A DNA stretch of 64,000 bases from Chionoecetes opilio (Eukaryota > Arthropoda > Malacostraca > Decapoda > Majidae): contig JACEEZ010005919.1 in assembly GCA_016584305.1 (NCBI GenBank), positions 186,001 to 250,000 on the forward strand, in the 5' to 3' direction. Within the stretch, counting starts at the first letter, position 1, and each line of letters starts with the position of its first letter. Made by a program: the position numbers and the translations under genes. Positions 24,101 to 32,935 of this stretch are shown piece after piece. The notes under the pieces were generated by a model. The model saw nothing but the letters and a program-made list of their open reading frames with translations, did not search any database and was not told where the DNA came from.

Positions 24101-27100
24101 GAGTTTGGGAACTTCAACCTGTACAACAAATAATAATAATAAAGGAGATGTCAATATGGTAGTGAGGAGGCGGCAGGTCAGTACCTCAGCTGTGACCTGG
24201 GCGGACAGAGGCACCACCTTGGCACTGGGCAGCAGAGGGAAGAGTGCTGTGCCAACCTGTGCCATGCGAGACACCAGAGCTGCTTTCCGGGCCGCCTCAT
24301 CCTCCTCCTGAGTGCCTTGGCTCTGAGATGGCCCCAGGTCTCCATTCTGCCCTGTGAGGTGAGGGGTTAATGGGCTCAGGTCATGGCTGGTTTTGCAGTG
24401 GAAAAAAAACTGTTCCACCCTGACACTTTGGTCATCTTGGTATCCCCGACCTTTTTGGAAAGCTCTTATTTCTAAGCCACAAATATTAACATTTCCTCAC
24501 TAAAAGTAATATTCGTATTAATTAATAAATAATAAATTCATAATTGTAATAAATGTTAGAGGTTATTGTTGGCTTCCGCTAAATTTTTTAAAGGCTTATC
24601 AGTTTAGCATCATCCAACTTAAGCTTTGAGTTCACAATTCAACGTTATCGAAGCCAACTCTTCATTTAACTGTACTCATTACTGCACACCACACAAACTC
24701 TCTCCCTTTGTTCAATAGGGACAGTAACTGCTCACTCATCAGCCATAAAGCTTAGTAATCTTGAACAGGGCTTACCAGGCAAACAGGGATATAGGCATGA
24801 AGTAAGAGCTGCTCAAACAGTCTCTACTTATTCTTACCACTACTACTGCTAAGCTCTGTCCCTGCAGCCTCATTCCTTAACAGTCACCACATACAAATAG
24901 AGATACAGTAACATGTGATCTTAACCCCTTGAGACCCAGAACGTAATTTCCTTTGTAATTTGGTACCATTAGACGAATTTACAGGGAATATAAGCAATGT
25001 TTTATAGATATGACCTGTTTAGTATCCTTGTCCACTAACTAATTTGGCATATTCAGTTACTTTTCGTAATTTTATGGCTAACAACAGACTATTTTTTTTA
25101 TAGTATTGGAAGATCTGGGCGTGAAAGGGTTAAATCCCATGCTTCACACACCATGAAAATCACAAATGGGAATATATATTATGACAATGAAATATAAAAT
25201 GCCACTGACCCGTGAAGGCCTGTGGAGTGGCAGTCGTGGGTGCCTCAAGGGAGTAGTCATATCTTGTGGTGCCTTGCCGAGACTGTTGCTGGTGACTGTT
25301 GCCGGTGCCTTCTCCTTCCCTCCTTTGGTCTTCACTTTCAACACTGTGATGTCGTAGTATGTGGTGGGAGGGAGCCATTTGCCTTCTTTTTGCTGAATAG
25401 GAAGAAAAGAAGGTCCTCACTCACTCTCTCCATCTCCACCTATCTATCAATCTATATCTATGTCAATATATATATGCCTCTTTTTCTCACCTTAGGGAGG
25501 AAGAAGAGCCTGTGGGAGTCGGCTGCGGCCCCCACCAGACAGCTCTCCCACCCACCATCCCCTGCGGCTGCCCCCACCGTCACCTTCACACCCTTCAAGT
25601 CATCAACCTACAACAACAAAACTTATACATAATATCAAGTTTACGTGAGCTTAAATGGATTCAACTGCAGCAACAACACAGTCATCATTACCATTATAGG
25701 CTTATAGCAATACACTGCCAGTGGAAATATATGTTGGGTGTCAATCAAACAGAAAAATATAATACTAACTACACATAATTGTTGTAATAAATATTGTCTA
25801 AGTAATTGTAGAAATAAAGGCTTAGTGGTTTATTTCTAATATAACAACATATGCAATCACGGTCAAGGTGCTTACATTTCCAGAGTCCATTGTTTTACCT
25901 TTTCTCCTTTGATGGCCGAGGAGGTGATGGTGAAGGAGGTGCAGCAAACCTTGGCCACGTCGCCCTCCGCCAGCACGTGACCCTGGCCCACACACAGGTC
26001 CTGCTGCGAGGGACCGTCACACGCCACACCTCTGTAAATGGCCAGCTGTCAAGGAAAGGAAAGCTGTCAATCTTTTTACTGTACGGTCTTCAACAGATTG
26101 TAATTACTGCCAGGTAAATAGTTTCCAAGACCCTTTCTCCTTACGGCCACTCCAAACCCCTAACCCAAACAATGTGCAAAACTTAGATTAATACAAATAA
26201 GGGGATATGACCACACGAGTAAAGCTTATCTCCTATATGCTGCAACTATAACAGGTAAATTACTAACGGGAGAGATCGACCAACATCCGACTCTCCATAA
26301 GCCTACAGACGCTATAGGCTCCAACGTAAAAAAATATATATATATAAAAACTACACACCTGAGTCACCAAGGCTTCAATGCGTTCCGGGTCCCCAAGCAG
26401 TGCGAGGGACGTGCCCTGCGCCGCCACCCTCAAGGCGGAGCGCTCCACCACCTGAGGGTGAAGCACGCAAAGGAGGACGTCAGAAATTCAAGTATTCATG
26501 ATCACAATCATCAAAACACTTCAAGATGGACGACCCATTCACTACCACAGACATTTTTATGCAAAATCTAGTTGTTTTTAGCACAGCAAAACTCATAATT
26601 CCACTCCATATTTCCATTCCCTTTTCTTAGATTCCCATAGAGGTACTCTCTCTTGATTAAATATTCCCTCAAATGGCTGGGAATAGACAAAGGAATGCAG
26701 GATAGAAACAGCCTTGGCAGAGAGTAGGTTACCTGTAGCAGTAAATGCAAGTCTACAGCTGCCCTCCACACCTCCCCTGCGGCCTGTGTTACCACCAGGG
26801 TAAAGCTCCTCCTCACGGCATTGCCCAACACCTGGCACCTCGCTGGGGTCTTGGCGGCTCCATTGCTCTCGGCCCTGAAGATGTGGCCATGAAAGTAACA
26901 TTCACATTACACTCCAACTTTCTTCTATTTTGATATCTTGTATAACAATAAGTATTTACACTTAACAATTCACTAAAATCCTCACCACAGTTTTCTATTC
27001 TTTTATTACTCTCCAGACTCCAGCCAAATCACGTCATAATTGAAATATTGCCTCAATTAATATCAATAGAATAACACGTTCAAATTAACATATGTTGGAA

Positions 27101-27656
27101 TAATCTCTATCTTTGTGAGTGTCTGTAAGTCGAGGGAGACCTTAATAGTCTGAAGGTACTGAAGGTTCCATAGTCACCGTTATTTTCTAGCACTACACGA
27201 GCCTTGTCGGTGTCTTGTTTGGGTGAATCTAAGCCAGTAGGGTGCTAACAGCTTCCCCGTAGCATAACACTCACCCTTGAGGCACCAGGCTGAGGACCAC
27301 TTCAAACAGGACCTCTTGGCCATCCCTTGAGGAGGCTTGGCCGGTGCCGGATGAGGTGGAGGCCGACGAGCCACTCCTGCCGGGCCGAGGCTGCTTGGGC
27401 GCCACAAACCTGAGGGAGGAACGGAATGGACACAGCTTTTGATAAGGTCTGATACACCGGCCATTATCATTACCACTTCTCTCCCTCCCACAAGGTCTCA
27501 TATCCCTGCTGGAGGTACAGGAGTGCTAAATAAGAAAAATGCACAGCTGTCTCTAAGGGATGCCTGCAGGCTGGAGAGGGTCGGTACATATCTCCACTAT
27601 GAAGGAGACACCAGGAAACTCATCCCACAATCCATCATGATAAACTGAGAAACATC

Positions 27657-27691
<35 letters not shown>

Positions 27692-28995
27692 ATTTGAGTT
27701 ACAGCGGAGTATGTGATCCCGAATTCTCTACTCATAATACTACCTGAAAGTTGATCAACCATGAGGAGACCCAGTACACTTGACGGGGTGACAGTGGTAC
27801 CTGAAGTGAGTGCCCGGGTCAGCCTGGTGGGCGGGGACGCTGCTGCTGCCGCCGCTCATCTCCTCCGGGCTGAACAGCATGGCCAGGCGACGGCTGTATG
27901 GGTACAAGGCAAAACACTTATGGGGTGTGGAATATTTCTCATAAATATCTCAAATACTATCAGGCACACGTAAAAATTTGTATTGAATAGTAAAGATAGT
28001 ACAGGCATAGACTTTTCTTTTGAGCTTCAGTAAAACCAATTCGAAATTTAATTAATCAAGGAAATTATGCACATTTATTTTTCATTGAACATCAATTTTC
28101 TCAGAAAGTATAAAAAGTAACAGAAACTGATCATGGTATTGGACAGAAGTTTTCCAGCTCAGGGCCTGAAAGCCGGGTCCCTCCCACTATGAGGCTACGG
28201 GTCCACGTTAACCCACGTCAGAGAAAATTACCTGATACTGGTTGACGCGGGAATTTTTCCGCGTCAACGCACGTCAGCCTGATCGCCACATCAGTGCCAT
28301 TAATGCCTCGTCAGCCACGTCCAGAGCCATCTCATTGCCCCAACACTGCCACATCACTTGTCCAGGGTAATTCACGTGGGCTGACGCAACAATCTTTTGA
28401 ATTTTTCAAAAATCACGCCACATCAGCCCGCGTTACCATAAAAGTCAAGACCACGTAAAGTTGTGTTTTACCTCGTCAACCCTCGTTAGCATAACGCGGG
28501 TAGCGTTATGCTAATGCATTTTTATGAATAAATAGTTATGTAGTGGCCCCATAACCTCATACTGGGACCAGGGCTTGATAACTCTGCTTCTATACATTTT
28601 TCCTCTAGGCCTAATAGTTATGTAGTAACAAGAACATTCATTACAATCAACAATAGTATCATGAACTATTACACTGCTAGCTGCCTCTTCTTATCTTTGT
28701 ACTATCAGAACTTTAATACAATCGCTGTATTTCTGGCCGCAGCATCTGCGGGTACGGACCCGTATCTCCAGTCGTGGCGATGAAAACAAATTGTGGTTTC
28801 GCCGAGACGATTATCAGATAATGAAAATATAACATCAAAATCTATCAGAAAAATATGTTGGTCCTGCAATGAGAGAGATGCTGATGAGCTGATCACAATG
28901 CAGCCTTCACCGCCAGGCCCGAGATGCGAAGACCCAACCACGACTTGCCTGGCGCTGGTGGTGGGGGTGAAGTAGTCCTCGTCATCATCCATCAT
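19535..28995 (-). CDS. FKBP15: FKBP15 (WAFL)-like protein, gene span from start to stop
   Basis: I identify this as an FKBP15 orthologue by domain order and short conserved blocks. These are an acidic N-terminus, the APKQP motif, a WH1-like region, a divergent FKBP-like region ending in an Ile-Thr-Val-Leu-Lys-Val strand, the block LVSRMAQVGTALFPLLP, coiled-coil exons, and a C-terminal block around MFKSTLSGLFRHLSGAF. In vertebrates FKBP15 is a cytosolic WASP/actin- and endosome-associated scaffold. Exons 1-9 (28995 to 24185) are consistent in phase and give 373 residues. The 3' half is less certain. The coiled coil I can find is much shorter than the several hundred residues in vertebrates, so exons may be missed or the gene may be reduced. 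The neighbouring Cramped gene lies upstream on the same strand. Confidence 0.8.
20010..20159 (-). CDS. FKBP15: FKBP15-like exon 13 (conserved C-terminal block)
   Basis: 150 nt, phase 0, acceptor CGCCAG and donor GAG|GTGAGG. It encodes THEQVRAMFKSTLSGLFRHL followed by SGAF, matching the vertebrate block KIMNQVFQSLRREFE. It continues to a Leu-Asn-Thr-Leu helix. Shortly after the donor lies a run of about 17 T on the transcribed strand. Confidence 0.75.
20736..20940 (-). CDS. FKBP15: FKBP15-like exon 12 (charged coiled coil, end uncertain)
   Basis: The acceptor CCCTTTCAG is followed by one base that completes the exon 11 codon, then LLEEKREMLRREAEMRKEDA and a very acidic Glu/Asp stretch. The frame reaches a stop at 20736-20738. 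Either the coding sequence can end here in an alternative transcript, or an internal donor (for example TCA|GTGAAG) leads to the conserved exon at 20159. I favour the second because that exon carries a family motif. Confidence 0.5.
20771..21166. repeat. Simple-sequence tracts around FKBP15-like exons 11-12
   Basis: A (CT)n tract at 21066-21085 and a (GA)n tract at 21099-21112 make an inverted pair, and a longer (CT)n runs at 21123-21166. The last lies directly downstream of the exon 11 donor on the minus strand. Confidence 0.7.
21169..21254 (-). CDS. FKBP15: FKBP15-like exon 11 (coiled coil)
   Basis: Acceptor CAAAACAG gives phase 0 from exon 10, and donor GG|GTGAGA leaves phase 2 for exon 12. 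It encodes SLRTQMEAMEGKLVETQATC and then TSLLAMNT, with heptad-like hydrophobics. The donor abuts a long (CT)n tract at 21136-21166. Confidence 0.6.
22038..22336 (-). CDS. FKBP15: FKBP15-like exon 10 (Pro-rich linker and first coiled coil)
   Basis: A Pro/Thr-rich segment is followed by LALTICQLGATVGRISDRVD LLLAK, which aligns with the helix AVSKVADKMDHLMTKVEEL of FKBP15. Donor AAG|GTAAAT. The start is uncertain. The obvious acceptor (TTTTGCAG at 22337) needs phase 1, which exon 9 does not supply. An alternative acceptor after CCACTCCAG inside the Pro-rich part would keep phase 0. An exon between 24185 and 22336 may also be missing. Confidence 0.6.
22377..22620 (+). mobile_element. tRNA-derived SINE, second family
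   Basis: The head TAGTGGTTAGCTACGCTCGG resembles a tRNA A-box region. CCGGTTGATTCCGGCC contains a B-box-like core about 50 bp further on. An A-rich tail ends near 22620. It lies in an intron of the FKBP15-like gene and differs in body from the SINE at 3268. Confidence 0.65.
22648..22826. mobile_element. piggyBac-type TTAA MITE, decayed copy
   Basis: It aligns with the family interior (GTAATTTCCATGTAATTTAG, CAATATTTTATAG, AAGATCTGGCGTGAA) but has many indels, and the TTAA ends are no longer visible. This is an old insertion in the FKBP15-like intron. Confidence 0.7.
23721..24123 (+). mobile_element. Tigger/pogo-like element remnant, copy 2
   Basis: This is the same family as 12915-13392 in the opposite orientation. 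The right end carries the family terminal repeat (complement of CAGGTTGAAGTTCCCAAACT) followed by TA. The left end is truncated. On the plus strand it encodes MAPKRPGTPTGASEKKRKNN followed by VLTISEKID, a closer match to a Tigger/CENP-B-type N-terminus. It sits in an intron of the FKBP15-like gene, just downstream of exon 9. Confidence 0.8.
24185..24346 (-). CDS. FKBP15: FKBP15-like exon 9 (SRMAQVG motif)
   Basis: 162 nt, phase 0 using acceptor GGGCAG, followed by Asn-Gly-Asp. It contains ARKAALVSRMAQVGTALFPL, the clearest FKBP15 signature (vertebrate AKLISRMAKMGQPMLPILPP). An alternative AG six bases upstream would shift the frame by one and is therefore rejected. Confidence 0.85.
24921..25133. 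mobile_element. piggyBac-type TTAA MITE, copy 2 (intact ends)
   Basis: TTAA at both ends (24921-24924 and 25130-25133), with left end TTAACCCCTTGAGACCCAGA and right end TCTGGGCGTGAAAGGGTTAA. It lies in the intron between FKBP15-like exons 8 and 9. Confidence 0.88.
25210..25392 (-). CDS. FKBP15: FKBP15-like exon 8 (last FKBP strand and linker)
   Basis: 183 nt, phase 0. It begins KEGKWLPPTTYYDITVLKVK, matching the last FKBP strand, then a basic Thr/Pro-rich linker. Donor CGG|GTCAGT is acceptable. Confidence 0.7.
25491..25607 (-). CDS. FKBP15: FKBP15-like exon 7 (FKBP-like core)
   Basis: 117 nt, phase 0, donor AAG|GTGAGA. It encodes VKVTVGAAAGDGGWESCLVG then SHRLFFLPK. The Trp and the closing Phe-Leu-Pro strand align with the FKBP core (GWEDGMLG, LLIVPP). 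The Val-Ile that normally precedes the Trp and lines the active site is replaced. Confidence 0.75.
25899..26045 (-). CDS. FKBP15: FKBP15-like exon 6 (N-terminal part of FKBP-like region)
   Basis: 147 nt, phase 0, acceptor GACAG and donor AAG|GTAAAA. It encodes QQDLCVGQGHVLAEGDVAKV, aligning with the SQDLIVADGPAVEVGDSLEV segment that opens the FKBP domain in the vertebrate protein. The region then diverges. Confidence 0.75.
26359..26451 (-). CDS. FKBP15: FKBP15-like exon 5 (WH1-like domain)
   Basis: 93 nt, phase 0 in and out. It encodes VVERSALRVAAQGTSLALLG through ERIEALVTQ, corresponding to the end of the WH1-like domain before the FKBP region. Confidence 0.75.
26733..26874 (-). CDS. FKBP15: FKBP15-like exon 4 (WH1-like domain)
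   Basis: 142 nt, phase 2 to phase 0, with acceptor CTTCAG and donor CAG|GTAACC. It encodes AESNGAAKTPARCQVLGNAV followed by a beta-strand-rich stretch ending VDLHLLLQ. This aligns with the region of FKBP15 around AAVLGNHTAREYRILLY. Confidence 0.75.
27275..27409 (-). CDS. FKBP15: FKBP15-like exon 3 (APKQP motif, start of WH1-like domain)
   Basis: 135 nt, phase 2 in and out. It begins RFVAPKQPRPG, then a Ser/Thr/Gly linker, then QEVLFEVVLSLVPQG. APKQP is conserved in FKBP15 just before the WH1-like domain. Confidence 0.8.
27801..27893 (-). CDS. FKBP15: FKBP15-like exon 2
   Basis: Acceptor ACAG and donor CAG|GTACC give a 93-nt exon that begins and ends in phase 2. It encodes RRLAMLFSPEEMSGG and continues to THF, aligning with the ARLASLFGLDQ stretch that precedes APKQP in vertebrate FKBP15. 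The plus-strand open frame over it is a shadow. Confidence 0.75.
28170..28576 (-). mobile_element. MITE with CCGGGTCCC-type inverted ends, copy 2
   Basis: Its ends (AGCCGGGTCC on the left, GGGACCAGGGCTT on the right) and its TGACG/CGTCA-rich interior match the element at 11428-11790, in reverse orientation. It lies in intron 1 of the FKBP15-like gene. Two copies with matching boundaries define the family. Confidence 0.75.
28949..28995 (-). CDS. FKBP15: FKBP15-like exon 1 (start codon, acidic N-terminus)
   Basis: It encodes MMDDDEDYFTPTTSA plus two bases. This matches the acidic start of FKBP15 (Asp/Glu run followed by Phe-x-Pro/Ser). I chose the first of two adjacent ATGs. An open frame continues upstream to 29031, so an earlier start is possible. 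The downstream junction reads CAG|GCAAGT, a GC-AG intron donor. The next exon joins in the correct phase only with this donor. Confidence 0.7.
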
Positions 28996-29031
28996 GCAAC
29001 CCTTCACCGCCTGCCCCTCACAGCCACACAC

Positions 29032-30344
29032 AGCCTGGAGGGAAGGATGGGCAGCTTCGGGACTTGTTACGCCCTTGTCACGCTCAGAACGTGAAAAAGT
29101 TTTCCCTGTGCGGTGCGTCGCCCTCCGCCCCTCCGTGCAGCGCCGTGTGTCACTGTCAGCTGACTGCGCTGAGCCGCGCCGCCCGGCCCGTCACGCCCCC
29201 GGGACGGCTGCCACACTGCCCTGCATACTCAGTCATTTCGCCAATTTTATCTCATTTAAGAACAAAATAAAATTTTTAAATGTTTCATATACCTTTGATA
29301 TCATTCATACTTATAATCCAGTACAATTTGAAGTCCGCCACTCAGTGTTACCAAGTCTGAGGAAATTTATCTCTTCTCGGTACCAAAAAAGGACAAAAAC
29401 AAACAGAATCCATGAAATATGGACATCGTCTCCGCAACCTGAAAAAAATAGCGCAATTTTTCTAATTATTTTTAAAACTTTCTTTCTCTCTCACAGGGCA
29501 TCTCCATTCCTCAGAGAGGCGTTGGTCAATGGTCCCAGACAGGCTACAGCCTCACACGCAATGAGTACAAGCCTGTCCCTCTGCGGTGCAGTGCACAAAA
29601 GTGTACTATTTATATAGTACACTTATACTGCACTATAAACGCAGCTTGTAATAATCGTTGGGTTCAACTTGGCCAAAATCTTCTGAACCACAGAGTCGAG
29701 GACCTTATTTAGGTTTTACCCAAATAATGTGAAAACTGATGAGACCCCCTTAGACTTATCAATGTTTCAAATTTCAGGAAAATCAGCAAGTATGGCAATA
29801 GTAGGCTACCTTGAAATAACACCTGCATCATCCTTCCAGGTTCAGAGATTACCTACTTGGGGTAATTCACCCCTACTCCTCGACCTTTGCAGGGCTTGTC
29901 TAAACTGACGGCTTTGAAGTATGAAAAGCCTATTTTTGGGTCCACGACAGAGCTAGTGCACTAGCTACAAAGAGAGGATCAATCGCCACCCAGGGTTTCC
30001 CCTGGGTGGCGAACGATCCTCTCAACTTAACGTCCCACCTCAACTTGGTCTCGCGGGTGGGGTGGGTAGATTACTGCAGTGTTGTCACGTTCATCGTTGA
30101 CAGGCTGACGAGGACCCTCTGTCATACTGTTAGTTATTACATTAACTATTTTTTAATCATATAGTTTTATAATACGGCTGCATGGTTTTGTGAATGGCTT
30201 GCGATTTGATGGTAAAACAACGAGTCTTGTCTACCTTCTATTACTTTTGGCATGGCAGCACATGCGACGGTGCGAGCAGGTCAGGAGTAACCTGACCCCA
30301 CCACAACCCCACCCCTCATTCCTTCCCTCCTTCCCTCCCTCTTC

Positions 30345-30380
<36 letters not shown>

Positions 30381-31666
30381 CGCTCATAGGAAGCATAGTG
30401 ATCCTTCCCTCCCCTCCCATCCCTTCTTCTCCCCCTCCTTCCCTCCCACTCTCCTTCTCTTCTCTCCCTCCCTCCCTTCCTTCCTTCCCTCCTTCTCTCA
30501 TTTTCTCCCTCCCTCCCTTCCTTCCCTCCTCTCCCTCCTTCCCTTCTGGTCACTCCACTGAGGTTACAATTCCTCAGAATGAATGAGGTGAGGAGGGCGG
30601 TGACCTTGCGGGAGTAGTGGGGTGATGTGGCATCACCCGCGCACTTGAGCCGCTCCACCCGAGAGACCAGCCAGCGGTGGTTTGAGTATAGCGAGTGCAC
30701 TACCTCTAAGGGGACCTAAAAAATGGCTTTAGCGAGGCAAAATCTTTCACTTCAAAAGCTCACATTTCACTCCTACACACAAGCTGGTCGTGACATTACA
30801 CATCATTTCGTGATGATTTCCTGCATCAATGAATAGACGAAAAGTACATCTTTGCCTGCTTGCTTGCTGCTCTGTGGCCTTAAAAAATAAGCTGGAAATG
30901 ATTGCAAGTATTTCTTTCAGATGCCACATGAACAAGGGCATGTGATGACATATTTTTTTTTTTTTTAATAATGAAGATTAAATCAATAAAATATTACATG
31001 CCTTTCCTAAAAGTTTATTACAAAAATAACACATGTGTAAATGTTGATAACAAGTATAAAAGGATCTAAGCACATGGTAAGAACCGATCAGCTTTGTGAG
31101 GCAGTCCCGGGTCACTGCGCGGACCATCAGGGTGTCTAGGGGCTCGCTCACTCTCTTTAATTAACTCTGGCTGAAGGGCAGAGAAGATCAGTTAAACATT
31201 CCCTCCACCTCCATATTCCATCTTTGCAACAACCCAAGGACTGCCTTAATTCGTCTCATTATTATTGCTTATCTATTTGGCTTATTGAGATGAAAAAGTA
31301 AAAATAAACCATGTCAAGAAATCACATGTTGAGTGACTGACACAAGGGAAATCTATATAGACTATTTTAGGATGGTGTTGAAGGTGGTACTAAAACGTGG
31401 GCTGAACACTGGGCTACTAGGACAACACCCCGGCCAGAAAAAAAAACCCCCACTAGATATAATAGTAAACACCCATCTCATTTGATCAGGTCACATTAAA
31501 GCTAAATTAGCATGCCCCTCCAAGGAATACCGAACCTTAAGGTCAACTGCACCAGCTAAGCACTAATGTTCACTCGTAAATATAAAAATAATCCAATCTT
31601 TTGCTACCAATGACCTACAGATGAGCAGCCTTCAGGCACAACACGAACTCCATGCTTACATTACTT
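29032..31666. other. Region upstream of the FKBP15-like gene
   Basis: It should contain the FKBP15-like promoter and 5' UTR, but I see no decisive element. GC-rich sequence at 29090-29230 may be the promoter-proximal part. It also holds a (TG)n tract at 30351-30379 and a long CCCTT-type pyrimidine tract at 30310-30545. Confidence 0.4.
29951..30022. repeat. Strong hairpin next to a perfect 16-bp palindrome
   Basis: AGCTAGTGCACTAGCT at 29951-29966 is a perfect palindrome. A hairpin follows, with GAGAGGATC and CGCCACCCAGGG paired across a TTTC loop to CCCTGGGTGGCG and GATCCTCTC. Only two or three bases are unpaired in a stem of about 23 bp. Confidence 0.75.
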
Positions 31667-31837
31667 GAGGCGCTTATTTCATAAAGTCGATAAGCGCCAT
31701 CAATAAAAAACTAAGAAAATGGCTTCAAAATGTTTCAATGTTCAAAAGATATGACATTTTGAACATTGAAACATTTTGAAGCCATTTTCTTAGTTTTTTA
31801 TTGATGGCACTTATCGACTTTCTGAAATAAGCTCCTC
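31667..31837. mobile_element. Near-perfect palindromic foldback MITE, 171 bp
   Basis: Arms of about 80 bp are inverted complements with only a few mismatches (outer GAGGCGCTTATTTCATAAAG against the complement of CTTTCTGAAATAAGCTCCTC). The centre is only a few bases long near 31748-31757. Transcription through it would give one long hairpin. There is no coding capacity. Confidence 0.85.
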
Positions 31838-32361
31838 ACTTTCTCTTTTGCTCAACCTCAGTCCCCACGGATCAACCACCACCGGGGACTGAGAGCCGGG
31901 GACTGGCCTGGCTCAGTGTGCCGGTGGGGCTGCACTGTGACGGCCAGGCTCTGAGATGCGACGCCACTCTTTATTAATTACTGTACTACAAAAACAATAT
32001 ATGGTAGCTGAATATATAATTTATCGATTGCTATCAGGTATTTACAGGATACGATCATTTTCCTTTTCACAAGCACTATTTACATACAATTAACATCAGT
32101 GTGTGGATATCAGTTACTAAAGTAAAAACATTGTAATTTCCTTACTATTTACAGTCCTAAAATAGCAATAGCATTTTTCTCACTAAATCATGACAAACAG
32201 TAGTGGTACTTTTTATATATTGCCTGGGAGATGGCTAAGCCTTCCAACTTTTTTTTGAAGGCTCAAGTGAAATTTACTTAGAAATTCCAATATCTATTTG
32301 AATTTAAGAGTGTGTCACCAGAATGTTTGAATGAAATTTGGTGCAGCCTGGCGTGGCGCAG

Positions 32362-32487
32362 ATTGATTGATTGATTTAATGCCAAAAAAAGGTGAATGTG
32401 CCAGATATCAGAGGTCATATGGCACTATGGCAAAGCATAAAAAGGGGAGGGGTTATAGAAAAATAGTGAAACGGTGAGGGAAGGGTT
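32362..32487 (+). mobile_element. Fragment of the TCAGAGGTCATATGGCACTA repeat family
   Basis: Starts GATTGATTGATTTAATGCC and passes through the core ATCAGAGGTCATATGGCACT to AACGGTGAGGGAAGG. The 3' part is missing. Confidence 0.65.
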
Positions 32488-32777
32488 GGCGTAGCACCAT
32501 CAACAAGGGGCGGCATGAACACCCCCGTGCCCCTGCCAGGATACTTTGACAGTTATTAAGTTTCCAAGATAATTAATTACATGGAGAGCTTTTAACATAT
32601 TATTAACTTTCCACTATTTGATGGCCTTCACATGGTGGTCACTGATGTTACAGTAATTGTTATCAAAATACTGATCCGGATAACAAAGCTGCCAATCAAT
32701 TAATTACAGATCAGAACAGCAAGAATGTGATGACCACTGACCTATCAATGACACACTGCCTGGTTGCACCCTTCATG

Positions 32778-32935
32778 ATTGATTGATTGAAATGCCAAAA
32801 AAAGGGGTATTGGGGTGTGTGTGCCAGACATCAAAGGTCATATGGCACTAGGGCAAGAATGAAGGGGTCAGAAAGGGGGAGGTGAAATGGTGAGGGTCGG
32901 GGAAAGGAACAGGATGTAACAGCAGGATGGTCAAA
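32778..32935 (+). mobile_element. Fragment of the TCAGAGGTCATATGGCACTA repeat family
   Basis: A diverged copy (ATCAAAGGTCATATGGCACT) with the TGATTGATTGA start and the GGGAAAGGAACAGGATGTAA block. Confidence 0.65.

Noticed and set aside
23895..24311. Plus-strand open frame starting MYFYRSVIGIMAPKRPGT as a gene
   Set aside because: It is the truncated N-terminus of a Tigger-like transposon running into the antisense of FKBP15-like exon 9.
24820..24890. A 24-nt micro-exon in the FKBP15-like gene (acceptor CTGCAG, donor GTG|GTAAGA)
   Set aside because: Exon 8 and exon 9 already join in phase 0 without it; no conserved residues.
30190..30700. Open frames rich in Pro/Ser or Arg/Glu/Gly
   Set aside because: Products of the CCCTT-type pyrimidine tract and a (TG)n run; no splice signals or homology.
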